From Cladobotryum mycophilum (lineage: Eukaryota; Ascomycota; Sordariomycetes; Hypocreales; Hypocreaceae): a stretch of 64,000 nucleotides of DNA. The stretch spans positions 2,046,001 to 2,110,000 of the forward strand of contig JAVFKD010000004.1 of NCBI GenBank assembly GCA_036429605.1. The letters run 5' to 3'. Position numbers and translations under genes: made by a program. The notes beneath the pieces are model-generated. The model did no database searches, had not been told where the DNA came from, and saw nothing but the letters and a program-made list of their open reading frames with translations. Each line of letters starts with the position of its first letter. Position 1 is the first letter of the stretch. This document shows, piece by piece, positions 57,951 to 64,000 of the stretch.

Positions 57951-58990
57951 GACAAAGACAAATTCAAGGATCGATTAAAACATTTCAAACCCCAAAAAGT
58001 AATGACTTGTAGACTAGATAAGCAAAAAATGAAAAATAAAGAGAGCTGAAGAGATTGAAAAGGTTGTAAGACAGAAGACAGAAGGGTAAGAGAGAGTGAG
58101 ATTGAGAGTGAGCAAAAGAGTTAGACGAGGCCTCTTTAGAGTGAGCCTTGCCAGGATTCTATATGTTAAAAGGCGCGGCTAACTGCCACAGCCAGGTCCT
58201 AAAACACAAAAACTGAACAAAAAAAGAGCGCCTTGTACGATCCATCCAACCCATCGATCCACGGGAAGCCCAAAAAGACGCAACAGACCAAAAAAAACAA
58301 TTAATCTCATCTGCCTTCCTGTCTCAGAGCCTGCAGGACGCCAGGGCGCAAGGACTTTGCAGCTTTGGTCTTAGCAGCCATCCCTGGGAAGTGGACATTT
58401 TTGGCGAACGCGTGGGCCTGAAAAGTCGTGTGTGCTTGAGTGTGAGTGTGAGTGTGTGAGTGTGTGTCGAAGGTGACCGGGTGGTGTGTCGTAGGCTGCC
58501 GGTTTAGCACTCCCGTGTCTGAGAGAGGGAGAGAGACAGAGAGAGAGGCATCCATTGTAAGAAGCCATCCATTGTCAGTCACCTTTTCTCTCCCGGAACG
58601 AGTCCAAGCTTCTGATTCGCTCATGGTGGCCGTTGTACCACGAGGATCGCTGCTGACGTAGGCAGAAAAGACGATCGATGTAAGGCTGCCAAGGGCTGCC
58701 TTATATGGTTCGCATATTGTCGACAGCTTACTGGCTGCATGCACCTCATTGCCGGGCCCCCAGGTAACAATGAGGCCCGTTTCCTTAAATGAGATTTGCC
58801 TAAACTGGATCACGCCTTGTCTCTCTTGCTTGTCGCTTTCTGAATCTGAAGGATAAGGTAGATAAAGAGCAAAGTGTGGTCGCGGCCCCATCTGGTTGGT
58901 CCCTTCCTTGGTTTGTTTGGGCGGCAAACGTTTCGTTTCAAGATGCGCCAAAGGTCTCAGCGAGAAAGGGGGTACCTATTCTTGGTATAC

Positions 58991-58999
58991 TACGGAGTA
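58991..58999 (+). repeat. TACGGAGTA nonamer, copy 4
   Basis: Exact copy in intergenic DNA. Confidence 0.7.
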
Positions 59000-59182
59000 T
59001 CTACCCACCCACCTATCTATAGCGTCTGGATGTCTGAATCCCACTATGAAATGTTTCCGTTTACGTCGGGGGAGGTAGACAGGTTAGTGGAGGGGAGACC
59101 CTGTCTGAGCACGCAAATCCTGCATGTAATTGAACAAGGTCTCGATCCGTGCTTACAAGAAGCCGCATGTAGGCATGTCTGC

Positions 59183-59209
59183 ATGTATGTATGTATGTAT
59201 GTATGTATG
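59183..59209 (+). repeat. ATGT tetranucleotide microsatellite
   Basis: About six tandem ATGT copies. They create an artificial open stretch translated as Met/Tyr/Cys/Val repeats. Confidence 0.9.
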
Positions 59210-59693
59210 CTATATGTGTCCATGCATGTAATTGAGAGCACGATCAAGTCTGTCCGCCATCCTCTCAAGTCGGCTATCATGCATAGCATCCCGCTCCCGG
59301 ACGTGCATGCTTCTAACTGGGATTTCTCTCCATGGCTGATGCGGATTGGCCCATGGCCGAGAACAGTCATTCCTAGTCATGTAGTCACCGTTATCTGGCA
59401 CTGCAGCTGGAGGAGTCAACGGACAAGCTTGAGAGCGATCCCGGGGCTGATGTGCACAATTGGGACCTGGGTCGGAGTGGTATCAAATCTCCGAGACCTA
59501 GACTGGGCTGGCTTCAAGAGGGCATATGCGTTGGACGAAATGGCGATGCTGGTTGCAAATGATCATGGAGCAGCATTCAAATAGACTTTGATTTCGTTAT
59601 TTGAAAGAATAGCCCAGGGATCCAAGCACAGCTGCTTGAATATTTATATTGGTAACCACATCAGCAAAAAAAGACATCCATACCTAATCAAGA

Positions 59694-60054
59694 ATGTCTT
59701 CTGAAAGGAAGACCACTAAGAGAGCTGGAGGTGGGAGAAAGAGTGAGCATCGTGGCTCGGTCTCTGGAACCCCCGCAACAGGTGCAGCCACAGTTCCTCC
59801 TCCCCGCTATGGCGATGGCAGTGCCCTCCCCCCTTGCTAATCACACACTAAGGAACAGCACAGCCTCCCCTGAACACCCGTCCTTGATGTTGGACAGGTT
59901 CATCAACAATACGAGCAACGTCACGGATCGTCTTGTGGCATTATCGTTTGGTGTTGAAGATGCAACGGCAGCCTCCTCTAGAAATCTTACAAATTCGAGG
60001 AATGACTTGTTAGCGGCCGAACTCGAACAGCTCTCGCAGGGGAATCATCGCTAG
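59694..60054 (+). CDS. Probable small basic protein, unknown function
   Basis: The best model has two exons, 59694-59781 and 59864-60054, giving 92 residues. The intron (59782-59863) has donor GTGCAG, a strong TGCTAAT branch point and acceptor CACAG. The N-terminus is Lys/Arg-rich (MSSERKTTKRAGGGRKSEHR), and the C-terminal part is Asn/Ser-rich with a predicted helix (DLLAAELEQLSQGNHR). An alternative donor at an upstream GTGAGC would shorten exon 1, and a one-base shift at a six-C run would give an unspliced version. No family recognised. It lies 394 bases from the convergent Rtf2 gene. Confidence 0.45.
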
Positions 60055-60448
60055 GATGCCACATCCTGGCTTGAAGCTGGGATTAGTCCTTGAAGATCGT
60101 TCGATGATGTGCTAGGACTCTTATCATCCATTGGACCCGCTTCGTCTTTTTTATCTTATTTTTGTCTTTAATTTTTTACTTTGGTTCATTTCATTTTTTT
60201 TGTATTTTTAGGTTTGCTGCATTCCTCCGACTAGTTTCTGCCTGTTGGCGTTCATTTGGCTGCTGGAGTTATTCGACGGAAACATGCATACGTTGGATGG
60301 TTCGTGATATATTCATGCTTGATGATTAGGTAGTTGGTTCGACGAGCTGTTGCATTTATCTCTACTATAATTTCATCATCGTCAATGCCTTCGTGGGTAT
60401 CATTAGGTGTCGCTCAAGTATTGTACATGAAATAAAATCCACCAAAAT
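60055..60448. other. Convergent spacer
   Basis: T-rich 3' UTR-like sequence between the small basic protein and Rtf2. No exon is seen. Confidence 0.6.
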
Positions 60449-61257
60449 TCAGCTCTTTGTCACTGCACTTCTCCTTGATGCCTCCTGCACCAGCTTTCTC
60501 CGTTTGTTCCTCTCGTCCTGCTCCGCCAAGACTCGGGCTGTCAGGGATGCTGCCATGGCATTGTTAATGCCACTTATTCGGGAGTCTTCTTTCTTCGCCC
60601 GAGAGGTATCGCTCTTGGCCGCCTTTTCCTTATCTGCATCATCCTCTTCTCGCATCTCGCCCCCTTTCGCTTCTTCTTCTTCTCAGACTTGTCCTTCTTC
60701 AGCGTGTGGGTCAGGCCCTTTGCCCGCAGATCTTCCATCCTCTTTTCGAGTTTCTCGAGCTCCTTTTGGACCGTTGGGAGTATAGGCACAACATTGTCCT
60801 GAGTCAACGCCTCGCCGCATTCTGGGCAGGCGTTTTCCTTGATCTCGGTAATGGCAACCTCTGCGAAGACGTGACCGCAAGGAATCAGATAGACGGCTTT
60901 TGTTGATGGACCAATCTCCTTCATAGAGATTGGACATGCCCATTTATCGCCACTCTTGGAGAATTGTAGCTTCGCCACATCGCGTAGCGAGCGGATGCCC
61001 AGGGATGCTGGGGTCACTTCAGGAGCTTCGTCTGATGGCATTAAGCCTTTGAGAATCGCCTCGTAGTTGTATAATCGTCCGCGCCAGTCTGAAACGACCG
61101 AGTCTAGATCGATAGGCATGCCGCTGAGAGCGCAATGCGTCCATGCGTGGGCAAGGGACTCGAGGGCAGTGGCCTTGAGTTCGGAAACCGTCGGGGCGCG
61201 TGCAGCATTTTTTACCAGCTCGCGACGCTTTGGGATGGAGCCTCCGTCGTTACCCAT
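60449..61257 (-). CDS. rtf2: Rtf2 (replication termination factor 2), one frame break
   Basis: A single exon encodes about 269 residues once the frame is joined. Rtf2 binds replication forks stalled at barriers and stabilises them; its human relative is removed from stalled forks by the proteasome. The N-terminus MGNDGGSIPKRRELVK is the family start. The C2HC2/RING-like region reads WACPISMKEIG, YLIPCGHVFAEVAI, ENACPECGEAL. A basic Lys-rich linker and the conserved tail SRISGINNAMAASLTARVLAEQ follow. The frame is lost at a run of five C on the plus strand (60660-60664) in the KKKKRKG linker; six bases would link the two halves exactly and give a whole number of codons. It is divergent from TOR, sharing a 739-base promoter region. 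Confidence 0.92.
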
Positions 61258-61996
61258 GATTGGATTTGTGTGGTGCAAACACTTTGAAGAGAGATTGTAT
61301 AGAAGAAGAGACGAACAATAGACAATAGGCAGAGAATTCTATTTAGTAGGTAGGTCTAGTATGTTGGTTTGGGAAAAGTGACTTCAAGGTGAAAAAGGTC
61401 GATGCAGATTGATGATGATGCAGCTACTGAATTAAGTGGGTCAACAAAGAACGTTTGTTTATCGATAGATAATGGCTGTGGTTGCTCATGTGCCACCCAG
61501 TGCGAGAACGCAGCTTCGGATACCTCATTGGCTTGGGTTTTCACTTACACATACGGTATAGACACAGTGTGCGCAAACGCGCAACGAGCAAATAAGGCTT
61601 GTTATTCACCTTCTGTCCAGCCCAAACCACCATCCTCCCACATCCAAGCTCCAGAGCATCATGTCAACTTGAACTTTTGTTTGTTTCGTTTGCCAATGAG
61701 GCACTCGTCGAGTGCAAAGGTTTAATCCTCATTCTTAATCGAGACGAGACGATACTTCTTTACAGCCTCGTTTTTACCCTTTTTTTTTCTTCAGTGGAAT
61801 TCTTTTGATACTACTACTAGCTACCTACCTACAGAGTACATAGCCATAGCCTTACCCCCATCCCCCATAGGGCGCGATATCCTTCCTCTCGGCGGGCGGC
61901 GCAGCGGCGTCAATTACCCGTCCAAACGACTGCAACATAACCGTGCGTGCGTGCATGCAGTGCCGCTGCAGCGCGGGGAGTCTATAGACGGGCATC
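61258..61996. other. Divergent promoter between Rtf2 and TOR
   Basis: Non-coding, 739 bases, separating two divergently transcribed housekeeping genes. No clear binding site was identified. Confidence 0.6.
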
Positions 61997-64000
61997 ATGA
62001 CGCAAGCACAGCAGGTCGCTCTAGAGCGGCTCGACCAGATCACCAGAGGTCTACGGTCAAGGTGAGCAGGGGTCCTTGGTGGGGTGGTGGTGGTGGTAGT
62101 GGTTGGTGATGATGTGCCGAAGAAACATCTTGCTAACCATCAACTAGAGCCAGCGATGAGCAACGCAAAAGATCAGCGATCCAGCTTCGCGAGCTGGTAG
62201 TCGTCTGCCATCGAGGTAAGTTACTTAGTGCTGATATCCTCTACTCCAAAGACTTTCAATATCCTAATAGTTCGATAGATATGGGCCCGGAGCAATTCCT
62301 ATCCTTCTATAATGCTGTCAACAACAAAATTACGCAGCTCATTACTCATGGCAGCGATTCGGCGGAGAGGATCGGCGGTATCTACGCCCTCGATGCTCTC
62401 GTTGACTTCGATGGAGTAGATGTGGCGGCGAAATATACTCGCTTCACGCAGAACCTCAAGACCATATTGCGAGGCAAAGATACTATGCCGATGCGACAGG
62501 CTGCCCAAGCCCTAGGAAAGCTATGTCGTCCCGGTGGCGCCATGATATCCGAGTTGGTTGACTCGGAAGTAAATACGGCGCTTGAATGGCTCCAAAATGA
62601 CCGAGTTGAAGAACGTCGATACAGTGCCGTTCTTGTTCTGCGAGAACTAGCACGCAACGCCCCAACCCTCATGTATCAGTATATCCCAACCATCTTTGAC
62701 TGGGTCTGGGTGGGCCTTCGTGATCCACGGCAACTTATCAGAGAGACATCAGCTGAGACAGTTAGTGCCTGTTTCCGTATCATTCGAGAGCGAGACCAGG
62801 AGATGAAGCAGCTATGGATGGGCAAGATCTATACCGAGGCAAAGCAAGGCCTCAAGGCCAACACCGTCGAATCTACCCATGCCTCTCTCCTCGTGTTGAA
62901 AGAGCTTCTAGAACAGGGAGGCATGTACATGCAAGAACACTATCAAGAGGCATGCGATATTGTCTTTAGGCACAAGGATCATCGCGACCCCACTACCAGG
63001 AAGACCGTCGTCCTCTTGATCCCAGATTTAGCAAGCTACTCACCGGCAGACTTTGCCCAATCATGGCTCCACAAGTTCATGGTTTACCTATCCGGTATGC
63101 TAAAGAAGGATAAAGAGCGCAACGATGCGTTCCTCGCCATTGGCAACGTTGCAAATTCCGTTAAAAGCGCAATTGCCCCATATCTTGATGGTGTTCTCAT
63201 TTACGTGAGGGAAGGTCTTAGTGTTCAGTCACGGAAGAGGGGTTCTGTAGATCCAGTCTTCGACTGTATCAGCCGCCTGGCAGTTGCTGTCGGACAAACA
63301 CTCAGCAAATATATGGAAGCGTTACTAGATCCCATATTTGCCTGCGATTTAACCCCGAAGCTAACCCAGGCTCTGGTCGACATGGCCTTTTACATCCCGC
63401 CGGTCAAGCCTATAATTCAGGAAAGACTACTCGACATGCTTAGCGTTGTTTTATGCGGCGAATCGTTCAAGCCCCTAGGAGCACCCCAGCCAAACACTCT
63501 AAACTCCGTACCAACTATTGCTAAGGATTCCAAGGACCCCCAGGCATATGAGCATCGAAAGACGGAGGTGAAGCTTGCCCTCAATACTCTAGGAAGCTTT
63601 GACTTTTCAGGACATGTGCTCAATGAATTTGTCCGCGATGTGGCCATTAAATATGTCGAGGACGAAGATCCAGAGACAAGAGAAGCTGCTGCTCTAACAT
63701 GCTGTCAGCTTTACGTGCGCGACCCTATCGTCAACCAGACCAGCTATCACGCTCTGCAGGTGGTTGGAGATGTAATTGAGAAGCTCCTTACTGTGGGCGT
63801 CTCAGACCCTGAGCCAAACATTCGGCGAACTGTGCTTGCTGCACTGGACGAGCGATTTGATCGACATCTCGCCAAGGCCGAGAACATTCGCATCCTCTTC
63901 TTCGCCCTGAATGATGAAGTCTTTTCTATTAGAGAAGTCGCCATCTCCATCATTGGCCGTCTCGCGAGGTTTAACCCAGCATATGTTATCCCTTCTCTCC
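61997..64000 (+). CDS. TOR: TOR phosphatidylinositol-kinase-related kinase, N-terminal part
   Basis: Partial gene that continues past the right edge. Exons are 61997-62061, 62148-62215 and 62279 to beyond 64000; the third stays open. The visible part, about 618 residues, is the N-terminal HEAT-repeat region of TOR. Key stretches are DMGPEQFLSFYNAVNNKITQLI, SDSAERIGGIYALDALVDFDG, TRFTQNLKTILRGKDTMPMRQAA and ERRYSAVLVLRELARNAPTLMYQY, the most conserved N-terminal TOR segment. TOR controls growth in response to nitrogen and amino acids through TORC1 and TORC2. The kinase and FRB (rapamycin-binding) domains lie outside the window. Filamentous ascomycetes usually have one TOR gene. The start at 61997 gives a short basic N-terminus (MTQAQQVALERLDQITRGL). 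Confidence 0.93.

Larger units (their letters stand above)
57838..59693. other. Divergent intergenic region, 1.9 kb
   Basis: Shows no supported exon. Two longer open frames here begin with non-ATG codons and include low-complexity stretches. It holds a poly-A run, a GTATGT repeat and one TACGGAGTA nonamer. Confidence 0.5.

Noticed and set aside
58307..58951. 214-codon open frame on the minus strand upstream of the C2H2 gene
   Set aside because: It starts with TTG, contains a His/Thr dipeptide repeat from a microsatellite, and lies in a promoter region.
58874..59584. 236-codon open frame on the plus strand
   Set aside because: It begins only with a non-ATG codon, runs through the ATGT microsatellite and shows no family features.
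1..64000. Programmed ribosomal frameshifting or RNA editing as the cause of the frame breaks
   Set aside because: The breaks lie at varied positions in unrelated genes without a shared slippery site or downstream structure; homopolymer error is simpler.
1..64000. CRISPR arrays or mobile elements
   Set aside because: All tandem repeats seen are microsatellites without spacers, and no transposase, reverse transcriptase or terminal repeats were found.

Overview
The window is nuclear DNA of a filamentous ascomycete (Pezizomycotina), most likely a Sordariomycete and perhaps Hypocreales. The grounds are many short introns (mostly 48-140 bases, GT-AG, with CTAAY-type branch points), Zn2Cys6 regulators, a Pth11/rhodopsin-type receptor-like protein, a LaeA-like methyltransferase, Dal5-type transporters and long gene-free promoter regions rich in microsatellites. 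I saw no transposase, LTR, CRISPR array, tRNA or rRNA. Species cannot be named from the sequence alone.

Layout. 0-2.1 kb: 3' part of a polyglutamine Zn2Cys6 regulator (minus). 2.1-5.8 kb: gene-free. 5.8-8.0 kb: a five-exon multi-pass membrane protein. 8.4-25.6 kb: a catabolic-looking block with an acyl-CoA dehydrogenase, a seven-exon Zn2Cys6 regulator, a Dal5-type permease, a RidA deaminase, a DapA-family aldolase/lyase, a D-serine dehydratase and a nine-exon sugar porter. 27-42.5 kb: mostly housekeeping or regulatory genes (Trf4-type poly(A) polymerase, LaeA-like methyltransferase, an unknown small protein, a small secreted protein, Yip1, RCC1). 44.8-51.5 kb: a CxC-rich small protein, a second Dal5-type permease and a broken coiled-coil gene. 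53.9-64 kb: a rhodopsin-like membrane protein, a C2H2 regulator, a small unknown gene, Rtf2 and the start of TOR kinase, which runs off the right edge.

How the genes may work together: the D-serine dehydratase makes an enamine/imine intermediate that RidA-family enzymes hydrolyse. A DapA-family enzyme, two transporters and a Zn2Cys6 regulator lie within 15 kb, so a hydroxy-amino-acid or related catabolic module is a reasonable inference. No pathway substrate can be read from the sequence.

Quality signal: at least five otherwise intact genes are each broken by the loss of one base, four times at a run of five G or C where six would restore the frame. This points to homopolymer errors in the assembly rather than real mutations, and it matters for anyone using automated gene calls here.
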